Of a stretch of 64,000 nucleotides of DNA, positions 1 to 7,860 are shown piece by piece (the first letter of the stretch is position 1; every line of letters begins with the position of its first letter). Made by a program: the position numbers and the translations under genes. Source of the DNA: Luteipulveratus mongoliensis (GTDB taxonomy: Bacteria > Actinomycetota > Actinomycetes > Actinomycetales > Dermatophilaceae); the NCBI RefSeq assembly GCF_001190945.1, contig NZ_CP011112.1, forward strand, positions 992,001-1,056,000, given 5' to 3'. Below the pieces are notes generated by a model. That model had not been told where the DNA came from. It did not search any database and saw only the letters and a program-made list of their open reading frames with translations.

Positions 1-1
1 C

Positions 2-97
2 GCATTCCTCGGACTGGCGGTGCTGGGACTGGCCGTTCGCTCCGAACGCGCCACCCGGCGTACGCCCGCGCCTGAGCTCGCCACCGCCCGCGCCTGA
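2..97 (+). CDS. C-terminal end of a probable membrane transporter (partial)
   Basis: The window opens inside an open frame that reads a hydrophobic segment (AFLGLAVLGLAV) followed by a short charged tail (RSERATRRTP) and a TGA at 95-97. This looks like the last transmembrane helix and cytoplasmic tail of a polytopic transporter such as an MFS exporter, but only 31 residues are present. The next gene on the opposite strand is a TetR regulator, a common partner of such exporters; that pairing is inference. The stop codon lies within the first unit of a tandem repeat. Confidence 0.45.
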   Translation, partial: AFLGLAVLGLAVRSERATRRTPAPELATARA

Positions 98-147
98 CGC
101 CGCCCGCGCCTGACGCCGCCCGCGCCTGACGCCGCCCGCGCCTGACG
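84..147. repeat. Four tandem copies of a 16-bp GC-rich unit
   Basis: The unit CCGCCCGCGCCTGACG is repeated four times without a mismatch (84-99, 100-115, 116-131, 132-147) and is followed by a partial inverted version (CCGCGGGCGG). The first unit carries the stop codon of the upstream frame. The unit length is not a multiple of three. Copy number could vary by slippage. Confidence 0.9.
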
Positions 148-171
148 CCGCGGGCGGCTCGTCCGCCCCGC

Positions 172-325
172 GTAGTGGGGCGCAGACTTTTAGACAGGGC
201 CATCGGCAGACTGTGCACTGCCCCACCTCGCGGGGCAGTGCACAGTCTTCGATGACACCCGTTCGCCGACACGCGCCCCAGGTGGTTGGGCATCGTTTGG
301 TTGAGCCGAGCGGCTCAACCAGCGC
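172..325 (+). repeat. Composite hairpin element, copy 1
   Basis: Reading left to right it contains GTAGTGGGGCGCAG (172-185), a 16-bp perfect hairpin (arms 209-224 and 232-247, GACTGTGCACTGCCCC with loop ACCTCGC), an acgcgcccc block, and a second hairpin GGTTGAGCCG/CGGCTCAACC near 299-320. The same blocks in the same order occur on the opposite strand at 20518-20689, so this is a dispersed element rather than a chance terminator. It lies between the 3' ends of the transporter fragment and the tetR gene, and its right end contains the tetR stop codon. It could also act as a bidirectional terminator. Confidence 0.75.
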
Positions 326-914
326 GACTGGCCAGCTGGGTGCGTACGCCGGTCATGAACAGGTCGAGCCCGCGTGCGAACAGCGCGTCGTCGGCACCCG
401 TGGCGCCCTCGGCGGCGACCGCGCCCATCGTCCACCGGGCGGTCGCCTCGAACGTCTCGCGCGCCTGCGCCTCGGGGAGACCGAGCCGGACGAGCGCGTC
501 AATCTGCGCGCGGGTCAGGGCTGCTCGCGAGCCGTCGCCCTGGTCGCGGCCGGGTGTGGCGGTCGCTTGGATGAGGCCGGCCAGTCCCGGGTGACGTGCA
601 TAGAAGGACCGCAGCTCAAGCGTCCCGGCGGTCGTGATGGCGATCCAGTCATCGAGAGTCCGTACGTCGTCGTACGCCTCCCGCTCCGTCTCGAACGAGC
701 CGAAGGCGTGGCGGGCCACCAGCTGAAGGAGCTCGTCCTTGCTGCGCACGTGGTGGTAGAGCGTGGGCGCGCGGACGCCGAGCCGCTGCGCGAGGGAGCG
801 CATCGTGAGCCCGCTCAGCCCGGTCTCGCGGATGACGTCGAGCGCGGCGTCGACGATCGACTGCACGGAGATGCCGACTGCGGCGTGTGATGACGACTCG
901 CGTCGCTCAGCCAT
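315..914 (-). CDS. TetR family transcriptional regulator
   Basis: This 199-residue protein has the usual TetR size. An N-terminal helix-turn-helix spans about residues 17-62, with the recognition region LAQRLGVRAPTLYHHV, followed by an all-helical ligand-binding region of the TetR_C type. It starts at the ATG at 914 and is divergent from a GNAT acetyltransferase, with a perfect palindrome between the two starts that is a likely operator. It probably represses itself and the acetyltransferase, or the transporter whose tail lies downstream; the ligand cannot be told. The stop codon lies inside a dispersed repeat element, so the last residues may have been changed by that insertion. Confidence 0.9.
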   Translation of the reverse strand: MAERRESSSHAAVGISVQSIVDAALDVIRETGLSGLTMRSLAQRLGVRAPTLYHHVRSKDELLQLVARHAFGSFETEREAYDDVRTLDDWIAITTAGTLELRSFYARHPGLAGLIQATATPGRDQGDGSRAALTRAQIDALVRLGLPEAQARETFEATARWTMGAVAAEGATGADDALFARGLDLFMTGVRTQLASRAG

Positions 915-949
915 GTGTCCCTCCCTCGGAAATCGGGATGACCTTCCGT

Positions 950-966
950 GTCTAACGCCGTTAGAC
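950..966. promoter_or_regulatory. Probable TetR operator palindrome
   Basis: GTCTAACG-C-CGTTAGAC is a perfect 8-bp inverted repeat around one base. It lies midway between the divergent starts of the TetR gene (914) and the acetyltransferase gene (999), where an autoregulatory TetR operator is expected. Confidence 0.7.
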
Positions 967-998
967 TACCCGCAGCGGCACACCGACGGAGGTCAGGA

Positions 999-1583
999 AT
1001 GAGCATGGTGGAGACGACGACCGGGCTGCGCCCGACGTACCCGATCAAGACCGATCGGCTCGACCTGCGACCGCACCGCCGCGAGGACCTCGACGACCTG
1101 TACGCCTTCCACTCGCGGCCCGAGGTCGTCCGCTACGTGCCGTGGCCGGTCCGGGACCGCGAGCAGACCCGCGAGGCGCTGGAGAAGAAGCTCGTGCAGG
1201 GCGAGCTGGCCGAGGAGGGGCAGTGGCTCGTCCTCGCGATCGAGCTGCGCGAGAGCGGCACCGTGATCGGCGAGGTCCTGCTGAAGTGGGACAGCATCGC
1301 CAACCGGCAGGGTGAGCTCGGCTTCGCCCTGCACACCGACTACCAGGGGCAGGGCCTGGCGCGCGAGGCAGCGGAGGCCGTACTCCGCCTGGGCTTCGAG
1401 GAGCTCGGCCTGCACCGCATCTGCGCGATCTGCGTCCGCGAGAACGCTGACTCGGCGCGCCTCCTACAGCGGCTCGGCATGCGGCAGGAGGGGCACCTGG
1501 TGCACAACACGTTCTTCAAGGGCGAGTGGATCGACGAGCTCGTCTTCGCGATCCGTGAGGACGAGTGGCGTCAGTCCGGTTGA
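999..1583 (+). CDS. GNAT family N-acetyltransferase (RimJ/RimL-like)
   Basis: A 194-residue protein of the Acetyltransf_3 (RimJ/RimL) type. It opens with a strand typical of the family (TDRLDLRPHRREDLDDL) and has the acetyl-CoA pyrophosphate-binding loop QGQGLAR at about residues 116-122, followed by HRICAICVRENADSARLL, the usual region before the last strands. It would transfer an acetyl group from acetyl-CoA to an amine; protein N-termini and small molecules are both possible. The ATG at 999 was chosen because a GGAGG lies just upstream; an in-frame GTG at 948 falls inside the TetR operator. It is divergent from tetR and likely controlled by it. Confidence 0.88.
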   Translation: MSMVETTTGLRPTYPIKTDRLDLRPHRREDLDDLYAFHSRPEVVRYVPWPVRDREQTREALEKKLVQGELAEEGQWLVLAIELRESGTVIGEVLLKWDSIANRQGELGFALHTDYQGQGLAREAAEAVLRLGFEELGLHRICAICVRENADSARLLQRLGMRQEGHLVHNTFFKGEWIDELVFAIREDEWRQSG

Positions 1584-1589
1584 TCGGCC

Positions 1590-2285
1590 CTAGCCGGACA
1601 CCGCAGCCGCTGCCTCGTCGATCAGGTCGACGACCGGCCCGGGCTGAGACGCCAGCGACGCGTGGCTGGCATCGAGCTCGATGATCTTGCGCGGGTTCAT
1701 CCGCTGGGCCATGCGCCGCTCGTTGTCCGGGTCGATCATCCGGTCCTGCGTCGAGACCTGGTACCAGCTCGGCTTGTTCTTCCAGGCGGGCGCCGTCACG
1801 TTGTCGCCGAAGGTCGAGGCGAGCGGCGCCTTCTGGGTGACCGCCATGACCAGGCTCTCCGATGGGTCGAGGTCCTGGCTGAAGCTCTCGTGGAACAGGT
1901 CCGGCTTGACCCACAGATAACCGTCGGAGTCGGGCGCCAGATTGGCGATCGCGGCCGGCGGGTGCTCCTGGCTGATCTGGCCGGGGCTCTCGCCGGCGTC
2001 GGGTGCGAAGGCGGCGATGTAGACGAGCCCGACGACGTTCGGGAGGTCACCGGCCTCGGTGATGACCGCGCCGCCGTAGGAGTGACCGACCAGCAGCACC
2101 GGCCCGTCCACCTGGGCGACCATCTTGCGGGTGCGCTCTGCGTCGTCCGCCAGCGACGTCAGGGGGTTCTCCACCGCGTGGATCGAGGAGTAGCCACGTC
2201 CGTTGAGCTCGACGATGACTTTCGCCCAGTGGGCCGCACCTCCCCAGAAACCATGAACCAGAACGATGGTGGGTTTGGTGGGCAT
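1590..2285 (-). CDS. Alpha/beta hydrolase
   Basis: A 231-residue hydrolase of the compact esterase type. The oxyanion region is VLVHGFWGGAAHW near the N-terminus, the nucleophile elbow is GHSYGGA, an acid residue lies near QDRMIDPDNE, and the catalytic histidine is probably in DASHASLASQP near the C-terminus. No signal peptide is seen, so it is cytosolic; the substrate is unknown. The ATG at 2285 follows AGAAGGGA, whereas an upstream in-frame start at 2312 has no such site. It converges with the acetyltransferase gene, six bases separating their ends. Confidence 0.88.
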   Translation of the reverse strand: MPTKPTIVLVHGFWGGAAHWAKVIVELNGRGYSSIHAVENPLTSLADDAERTRKMVAQVDGPVLLVGHSYGGAVITEAGDLPNVVGLVYIAAFAPDAGESPGQISQEHPPAAIANLAPDSDGYLWVKPDLFHESFSQDLDPSESLVMAVTQKAPLASTFGDNVTAPAWKNKPSWYQVSTQDRMIDPDNERRMAQRMNPRKIIELDASHASLASQPGPVVDLIDEAAAAVSG

Positions 2286-2368
2286 GTCGTTCCCTTCTGA
2301 GCACCGGCGCATCGGGACGTACCTGTGGCCAGGCTACGTCCGCGACGAGCCGCTGACGGGAGGAACCC

Positions 2369-3373
2369 TCAGGCCGGGTGAGCGCCGCCGACCAGACCTT
2401 CGGGGACGAGTGGCGGGTCGTCGGGCAGGGACAGCGACAGCACCGCGGCCTGAATCATCGAGTGGCCCTCGATCGCGTCCTCGACCTGCTGCAGGCGGAC
2501 TGCAAGGGCAGCCTCGTCGGCATTGCCGGTCAGGTCGACAGCCGCAACGACGAAAAGCCGCTCTGGCCCTACGAATTCGAGGTGCAAGTAGGTGACGCGC
2601 TCGACCTCCGGGTGGGCCAGGATCGCCGTGAGCGCGCGGTCGCGGGTGGCCCCACCGATCGCCTCGCCCACCAGGAATGAGCGGTTCCGCTCGACCAGGA
2701 AGATGGCGACTGCGGCGAGTACGACGCCGACCACGATGGAGCCGATCGCGTCCCAGACAGCGTCGCCGGTGACCTGGTGGAGCCAGACGCCCAGCGCCGC
2801 GATGATCAGGCCGGTCAGCGCAGCCGCGTCCTCGAGGAAGACCGCCCGGAGCGTCGGGTTGGACGTGCGGTTGATGAAGCGCAGCGGGTGCAGGCCGGCC
2901 GCGGCCGCCTTGCCGCGCGTCTGCCGGGTGGCCTGGAAGAACGAGACGCTCTCGAGCACGAACGCGATGCCCAGCACCACGTAGTTGATGACATAGCTGT
3001 CCGGAGACTCGTCCGAGCCGAGCTCCTGGATGCCATGCACGATCGACACACCGGCACCGGCGGTCAACAGGCCGACGGCCGCGAACAGCGACCAGACGTA
3101 CGCCTCCTTGCCGTATCCCAACGGGCGCTTGGCGTCGCTGGGGCGGGCGCTGCGGCGCTCCGCAACGATCAGGAACACCTCGTTGCCGGCGTCCGCCCAG
3201 GAGTGCGCGGCCTCCGCAACCATCGACGCAGACCCGGTGATCGCGGCCGCGATCGACTTCGCGATGGCGATGAGCAGGTTGGCGACGAACGCGATCACCA
3301 CGGTCAGCATGCTCTCGCCACCGGAGGGCTCGGCGGCTTCGACGGCCTCGTCCGGTGCCGTGGATTCGCTCAT
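2369..3373 (-). CDS. Cation diffusion facilitator family transporter
   Basis: A 334-residue polytopic membrane protein of the CDF (cation efflux) family. It has about six membrane segments in the first two thirds, the metal-site motif HSWADAGNE in the second helix and LEDAAALTG in a later helix, then a cytoplasmic C-terminal domain of about 90 residues (HPEVERVTYLHLEFVGPE). These proteins exchange divalent cations such as Zn2+, Co2+ or Mn2+ for protons; the metal cannot be assigned from sequence. The start MSESTAPDE at 3373 was preferred because the longer frame runs into the divergent kinase gene. Confidence 0.9.
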   Translation of the reverse strand: MSESTAPDEAVEAAEPSGGESMLTVVIAFVANLLIAIAKSIAAAITGSASMVAEAAHSWADAGNEVFLIVAERRSARPSDAKRPLGYGKEAYVWSLFAAVGLLTAGAGVSIVHGIQELGSDESPDSYVINYVVLGIAFVLESVSFFQATRQTRGKAAAAGLHPLRFINRTSNPTLRAVFLEDAAALTGLIIAALGVWLHQVTGDAVWDAIGSIVVGVVLAAVAIFLVERNRSFLVGEAIGGATRDRALTAILAHPEVERVTYLHLEFVGPERLFVVAAVDLTGNADEAALAVRLQQVEDAIEGHSMIQAAVLSLSLPDDPPLVPEGLVGGAHPA

Positions 3374-3413
3374 GCTGGCCAACCTAGACCGCACCTCACG
3401 CAGAATGGCTCCC

Positions 3414-4193
3414 ATGCCGTACGCCGATGCCTCCTCGTTCGTGAAGGCCTCGTCGTTGGCGCCCGACGGCTACTTCGCCTGGGAAGCCGCCGGCCTGCGC
3501 TGGCTCGCCGCCGCCGACGGTGTCCCTGCGGTCGAGGTGTTGGAGACGCATGCGGATCGCCTTGTGCTGCAACGCATCCAGGCGACAGCCCCTTCGATGG
3601 CCGGGGCCGAGGCGCTCGGCCGAGGACTGGCACGTACGCACCTGGCCGGGGCGCCGGCGTACGGCTCAGGTCCCGATGGCTGGGAGGGCGACGGATGGCT
3701 GGGGCCGTTGAGCGAGCCGTTGCCGCTGCTGCTGGGCGCGTACGAGAGCTGGGGCGAGATGTACGCCGACCTGCGGCTCTCCCCGCTCGTGGCCGAGGGC
3801 GTACGACGGGGTGCGTTCTCCGCCGACGACCAGCGTGACGTCGAGCGGCTCTCGGACCGGCTCCGCGATGGCGACTACGACACCGGCGAAGCGCCCGCGC
3901 GGCTGCACGGCGACCTATGGTCCGGCAACGTGATGTGGACACCCGATGGCGCGGTCGTGATCGATCCGGCCGCGCATGGTGGCCACCGCGAGGCCGATCT
4001 GGCGATGCTCACGATGTTCGGCGGGCCGCACCTCGACCGCATCGTGGCGGCATACGACGAGGAGTCGCCGCTGGTTGATGAATGGCGAGATCGGTTGCAG
4101 CTGCATCGAATTCACCCGTTGCTGCTGCATGCGGTGATCTTCGGCGGCGGCTACATCGGCCAAGCCATGGCCGCCGTCCGCGCCTACCTCTGA
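3414..4193 (+). CDS. Fructosamine kinase family protein
   Basis: A 259-residue protein of the fructosamine-3-kinase / ribulosamine kinase family, which phosphorylates sugar adducts on protein amines so that they fall off. Kinase-fold motifs are visible: FVKASSLAPDG at the N-terminus, a hinge region, the catalytic loop LHGDLWSGNVMW, and the metal-binding VIDPAAHGGHREADLAM. The ATG at 3405 is an alternative start nine bases upstream; neither has a strong ribosome site. It is divergent from the CDF transporter. Its stop codon is seven bases from a dispersed repeat. Confidence 0.88.
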   Translation: MPYADASSFVKASSLAPDGYFAWEAAGLRWLAAADGVPAVEVLETHADRLVLQRIQATAPSMAGAEALGRGLARTHLAGAPAYGSGPDGWEGDGWLGPLSEPLPLLLGAYESWGEMYADLRLSPLVAEGVRRGAFSADDQRDVERLSDRLRDGDYDTGEAPARLHGDLWSGNVMWTPDGAVVIDPAAHGGHREADLAMLTMFGGPHLDRIVAAYDEESPLVDEWRDRLQLHRIHPLLLHAVIFGGGYIGQAMAAVRAYL

Positions 4194-4199
4194 CCCATC

Positions 4200-4257
4200 G
4201 CCGGTCGAGTAGGCGAGGAACGAGCCGTATCGAGACCCGCCTCGCTACTCGACCGGC
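4200..4257. repeat. CTGGTCGAGTAG palindromic element, short copy A
   Basis: A 58-bp palindrome with ends GCCGGTCGAGTAG and CTACTCGACCGGC and a core GAGCCGTATCGAGACC. It is a shortened copy of the family seen at 10304, 13875, 36620 and 39541. It fills the space between the convergent kinase and acyl-CoA synthetase genes, its last base being the first of the synthetase stop codon, and may serve as a bidirectional terminator. Confidence 0.85.
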
Positions 4258-5774
4258 TATTCGTCGCGGAGCTCGCGCTTGAGGATCTTGCCGGAGGCGT
4301 TGCGCGGCAGGTCGTCGATGAAGTGGATCTCCTTCGGCACCTTGAAGCCGGCCAGTGCCGTACGCGCGTGCGCGGTGAGAGTCTCGGCGTCCACCGTGGC
4401 GTCCGGCTGGCGTACGACGTAGGCCGTGACCTTCTCCATCCACTTCTCGTCCGGTGTGCCGACGACGGCGACCTGCGCGACGCCCGGGTGGCTGTAGAGC
4501 GCGTCCTCGATCTCGCGCGATGCGACGAGGACGCCGCCGGTGTTGATGACGTCCTTGATGCGGTCGACGACGACGATGTAGCCGGCGTCGTCGCGGCGGA
4601 CCAGGTCGCCCGAGTGGAACCAGCCGTCCTTGAACGCCTCGGCCGTCGCGTCCGGCTTGTCCCAGTAGCCGTCACACAGCTGTGGTGAGCGATAGACGAT
4701 CTCGCCGAGCTCGCCGGCCGGTACGTCCTGGCCGTCACCATCGACGACGCGAGCCTCGACGAACAGCACCGGGCGGCCGGCGCTGTCGGGACGATCCGCA
4801 TGCTCTTCGGGGCGCAAAACCGTTGCCAGCGGGGCGATCTCGGACTGCCCGAAGCAGTTGTAGAACCCGACCGACGGCGCCTTGTCCTGCCACTTCGCGA
4901 GCACGGGGCCAGGCATGATGGACGCGCCGTAGTACGCCTTGGCGAGCCCACCGAACGAAAGGGCTTCGAACGACGGGTGATTGGCCATGGCGACCCACAG
5001 GGTGGGCGCCGCGAAGAACGAGCAGTGACCGTCCTCGGCGAGCCGACGCAGCACGTCGCCGGGCTCGGGCGTCTCCAAGATCGTGTTGAGCTGGCCCACC
5101 ATGAGGCCCGGCAGGATGAAGACGTGCATCTGCGCCGAGTGGTATAGCGGCATCACGTGCAGCGGCGCATCGTCGGGCCCGAGGTCCAAAGCTGTGAGGC
5201 ACGAGACGTATTCGTGGACCAGGGCGCGGTGCGACATGATCGCGCCCTTGGGCTTCGACGTCGTCCCCGACGTGTAGAGGAGCTGCGCGGTATCGCTGTC
5301 CTGCACCTCGACCCCGACCGTCGCTTCTCTCTCCGCCAGGGCAATGTCCACCAGCGAGTCGGCACCGTCGCGCAACAGGAGTACCGAATCAGGCTGGTGC
5401 TCAAGGGTTTTCAGGTTGCCTGCGAGCGCTGGGTCGGCGAGGACGACGGAGCTGCCGGACTGGTCGACAAGGTAGTCCAGCTCCGATCCGGTCAGGTTGT
5501 AGTTCATCGGCACGTGCACGAGACCCGCACGCGCGCAGGCCAGGAACGCGATCAGGTAGGCGTCGGAGTTCTTGCCGTACGCCGCCACCCGGGCGCCAGG
5601 TTCGAGTCCCGTCCCGAGCAGATGGGCAGCGACACGCGTGACGGCGGCGTCGAGGCCGGCGTACGTCCAGTCGCGGTCCTGGAAGCGAACGGCCACGCGA
5701 TCGCCGAAGGTGGCGGCAGCTCGGCGTACGACATCGGACACGGTGCTGCTGCGGAGCTGGACGGGCTCGGACAT
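4257..5774 (-). CDS. Acyl-CoA synthetase (AMP-forming, FadD-like)
   Basis: A 505-residue ANL-superfamily enzyme that activates a carboxylic acid with ATP and joins it to CoA. The P-loop YTSGTTSKPKG is at about residues 167-177, the A4/A5 region is FYNCFGQSE, the core motif is GWFHSGDLV, and the C-terminal domain carries the acetylatable lysine in PRNASGKILKREL. The acid specificity is unclear; medium- or long-chain fatty acids are the default guess. The gene ends exactly at a dispersed palindromic repeat, and the codon after the last residue (Glu) forms TAG at the repeat boundary. Confidence 0.93.
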   Translation of the reverse strand: MSEPVQLRSSTVSDVVRRAAATFGDRVAVRFQDRDWTYAGLDAAVTRVAAHLLGTGLEPGARVAAYGKNSDAYLIAFLACARAGLVHVPMNYNLTGSELDYLVDQSGSSVVLADPALAGNLKTLEHQPDSVLLLRDGADSLVDIALAEREATVGVEVQDSDTAQLLYTSGTTSKPKGAIMSHRALVHEYVSCLTALDLGPDDAPLHVMPLYHSAQMHVFILPGLMVGQLNTILETPEPGDVLRRLAEDGHCSFFAAPTLWVAMANHPSFEALSFGGLAKAYYGASIMPGPVLAKWQDKAPSVGFYNCFGQSEIAPLATVLRPEEHADRPDSAGRPVLFVEARVVDGDGQDVPAGELGEIVYRSPQLCDGYWDKPDATAEAFKDGWFHSGDLVRRDDAGYIVVVDRIKDVINTGGVLVASREIEDALYSHPGVAQVAVVGTPDEKWMEKVTAYVVRQPDATVDAETLTAHARTALAGFKVPKEIHFIDDLPRNASGKILKRELRDE

Positions 5775-5830
5775 GGGTGACTCCTCGGGCGAGAGCGGCT
5801 CGGGACAAGGCGTACCACGACACCGCCCCG

Positions 5831-5912
5831 ACTACCCCGCCGAACTGCTCACTTCCTCGGGTGAGATGGCCCGTCATTCCACCCAGGGAAGTGAGCGCAT
5901 TGGCGGGGTAGT
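5831..5912. repeat. 82-bp imperfect palindrome in the synthetase/YciI intergenic region
   Basis: The arms at 5831-5856 and 5887-5912 match at 21 of 26 positions when one is reverse-complemented (outer block ACTACCCCGCC, inner block GCTCACTTCC), and the pairing continues inward as CTCGGGTG against CACCCAG. It lies upstream of both divergent genes and codes for nothing. Its length and imperfect arms resemble a small repeat element more than a regulator site. Confidence 0.75.
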
Positions 5913-5963
5913 GCGATGGCCGGGGGCGGTCTCGTACTAGCCACCCGCCGTACGATCGCGGCT

Positions 5964-6254
5964 ATGGCGATCTTCACGGTCCAGTACACCTACACCGACG
6001 ACGATGCAGGTCGCGACAAGCTCCGCGCCGAGCATCGCGAGTACCTCAGCGGGCAGGAGGGTGTTCTGCTGTCGGGGCCCTACCTCGACTACCCGGCCGG
6101 CGCGCTCATCGTCGTGCGGGCCGAGGACGAGGACGCGCTCAACACCGTGATGGACGCCGACCCGTTCTACCGCGAGCAGCTGGTCGCGGAGCGCGTCGTG
6201 CGCGAGTACAAGCCGGTCCTCGGCCGTCAGTCCGCAGGCTTCATCGAGGAGTAA
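5964..6254 (+). CDS. YciI family protein
   Basis: A 96-residue ferredoxin-like alpha/beta protein of the YciI / dehydrochlorinase-like family. Recognisable parts are FTVQYTYTDDD, the HREYLSGQ helix with the family's conserved histidine, LLSGPYLDYPAGALIVV and the DPFYREQLVAE segment. The biochemical role of most YciI proteins is unknown. The ATG at 5964 was chosen; the in-frame GTG at 5916 overlaps the tail of the palindrome. It stands alone between two genes on the other strand. Confidence 0.85.
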   Translation: MAIFTVQYTYTDDDAGRDKLRAEHREYLSGQEGVLLSGPYLDYPAGALIVVRAEDEDALNTVMDADPFYREQLVAERVVREYKPVLGRQSAGFIEE

Positions 6255-6290
6255 CAGCATCGAGGACGGACGGGCGTCGTACGCCTGAGC

Positions 6291-6959
6291 TCACCCGCCG
6301 AGGAGCGCCGCGGCCTGGGTGAGGCGGTCGAGCTCGTCCGCGGTCATGTTCGGATCCGCGGAGCGGTAGGCGACGGCAAGGTCCCGCTCGGGCAGCGGTC
6401 CGACCGCAGCCAGGAACGGGTCGAACAGCTCACGCGCCGCGGCGCCCATGTCGACGAACTCGCCGTTGACGACCTGGGCGAGGATCAGTGCCGAGACCGC
6501 GCGGTCCAGGCCGGGCGGGCCGCTGCGGGCGTTGCACCAGTCGATGACGACCGGTCCGCCCGGCGTGATCAGCACGTTGAGTGGGTGCAGGTCGAGGTGG
6601 AGTACCGCGTCGCCGGCGGCCGGCTCCCCATCGACTCGCTCGACCGGGCCCAACCCCGGTGGCGGCGCGATCGCGTGCAGGCGGTGCAGCAGATCGGCGA
6701 GCATCTCGGCCGCGGCGGCGGGGGAGAGGGACCCGTCGAGGATGGCCTCCATCATCGTGGGCCCGTCGACGCGATCCATCACGATGTCCGGGCCGTCGGT
6801 GTCGTAGACGGTGGGCACCGGATAGCCCGCGGTGGCCACGTGTCGCATGACCACGGCCTCAGCCGTCGCGTCCTGGTGCTCGTCGCGATAACGCCGCAGC
6901 ACGCGGCCGACCTCGACCTCGAACACGTCGGCGTCCCGTCCGGAGGCCAGCAGTCGCAT
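6291..6959 (-). CDS. Phosphotransferase family protein (APH/choline kinase-like)
   Basis: A 222-residue small kinase-fold protein. It has ASGRDADVFEVEVGRVLRRY as a short nucleotide-binding lobe, the catalytic loop HLDLHPLNVL and the metal-binding VVIDWCNA, as in aminoglycoside and homoserine kinases of the APH family. It is shorter than the usual APH enzyme of about 260-300 residues, with a compact C-terminal lobe. The substrate is unknown and there is no reason to call it a resistance gene. The start is the ATG at 6959. Confidence 0.85.
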   Translation of the reverse strand: MRLLASGRDADVFEVEVGRVLRRYRDEHQDATAEAVVMRHVATAGYPVPTVYDTDGPDIVMDRVDGPTMMEAILDGSLSPAAAAEMLADLLHRLHAIAPPPGLGPVERVDGEPAAGDAVLHLDLHPLNVLITPGGPVVIDWCNARSGPPGLDRAVSALILAQVVNGEFVDMGAAARELFDPFLAAVGPLPERDLAVAYRSADPNMTADELDRLTQAAALLGG

Positions 6960-7020
6960 TCCGGTGACTCTAGACCTGGTGGCACCGCCCCACGCGGCTG
7001 TCAGCGGGACGGGCCCGTTG

Positions 7021-7809
7021 TCAGCGGGACAGGGCGGCGATGAGCGGTCCCGGATCGGGATGCTGCGACGTGCACTGCAGGATGACCGTGCCCGCGCCCG
7101 CCGAGGCGAGCTCGGCGATCAGCTCCCGGGCACGGTCGCCGAGGGCGGGGATGTTGGGTTCGATCTCCGCGAAGGCGATGACCCGCGGTGCCGGTCGGCC
7201 TGCGGCCTGCGCGGCTTCCGCGACGCGTACGGCCTCCGCGGCGACGTACTCCGGGGTGACGAGCCAGGCATCCAGCAGTACGCCGTCGCCCACCTCACCC
7301 GCGAGCGCGACGGTCTTCGGCCCCCGCGCGCCGACGATGACCGGCGGGACCTGCTCCGGCGGCCAGTCCAGTTTCACGTCCTGGAGCTGGACGTACCGAC
7401 CGGCCACGCTGACGGTCTCGCCGTGCAGCAGCCGGCGTACGGCGTCGGTGTACTCGCGCAGCAACGTCATGGGCGAGGCGGCACGCGCGCCGACCTGTCC
7501 CATCCAGTCGAGGACACCGTGCCCCAGGGCCGGAGTGAACCGGCCGGGGAACAGCCGCGCGAGGGTCGCGATCTCCATGGCGGTGAGGGCGGGGTTGCGC
7601 AGTGGTACCGGCAGCAGGCCGATCCCGACCGTGAGCCGTTCGCTCCACGCGAGCGCCGCAGCGGAGGTGGTGAGCCCGCCTTCGAGGAAGCAGTCCTCCC
7701 ACAGCCACAGCTCGTCGATGCCGGCCTCGTCGGCCGCCTCGACGGTTTCGCGCAGCTCCTCCGGCGGCGACTGCGGACGGAACACGACACCCACGCGTAC
7801 ATCGGCCAT
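7021..7809 (-). CDS. LLM class (F420- or FMN-dependent) oxidoreductase
   Basis: A 262-residue luciferase-like monooxygenase fold protein. It starts MADVRVGVVFRP and contains ELWLWEDCFLEGG, the LTVGIGLLPVPLRNP strand-loop and FTPALGHGVLDWMGQVG, typical of actinobacterial LLM enzymes that use coenzyme F420 or FMN. The reaction cannot be named. An in-frame extension up to 8067 would run through the opposite-strand hydrolase gene and was rejected. It is divergent from that hydrolase. Confidence 0.88.
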   Translation of the reverse strand: MADVRVGVVFRPQSPPEELRETVEAADEAGIDELWLWEDCFLEGGLTTSAAALAWSERLTVGIGLLPVPLRNPALTAMEIATLARLFPGRFTPALGHGVLDWMGQVGARAASPMTLLREYTDAVRRLLHGETVSVAGRYVQLQDVKLDWPPEQVPPVIVGARGPKTVALAGEVGDGVLLDAWLVTPEYVAAEAVRVAEAAQAAGRPAPRVIAFAEIEPNIPALGDRARELIAELASAGAGTVILQCTSQHPDPGPLIAALSR

Positions 7810-7860
7810 GTTCGCCACGCTACGGGGCGCCGCGGGCCGGCGACCGCGTATTTTGGGCGA

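Noticed and set aside
6291-6959. Aminoglycoside resistance phosphotransferase
   Set aside because: The APH-like fold is shared by many metabolic kinases, the protein is short, and there is no resistance context.
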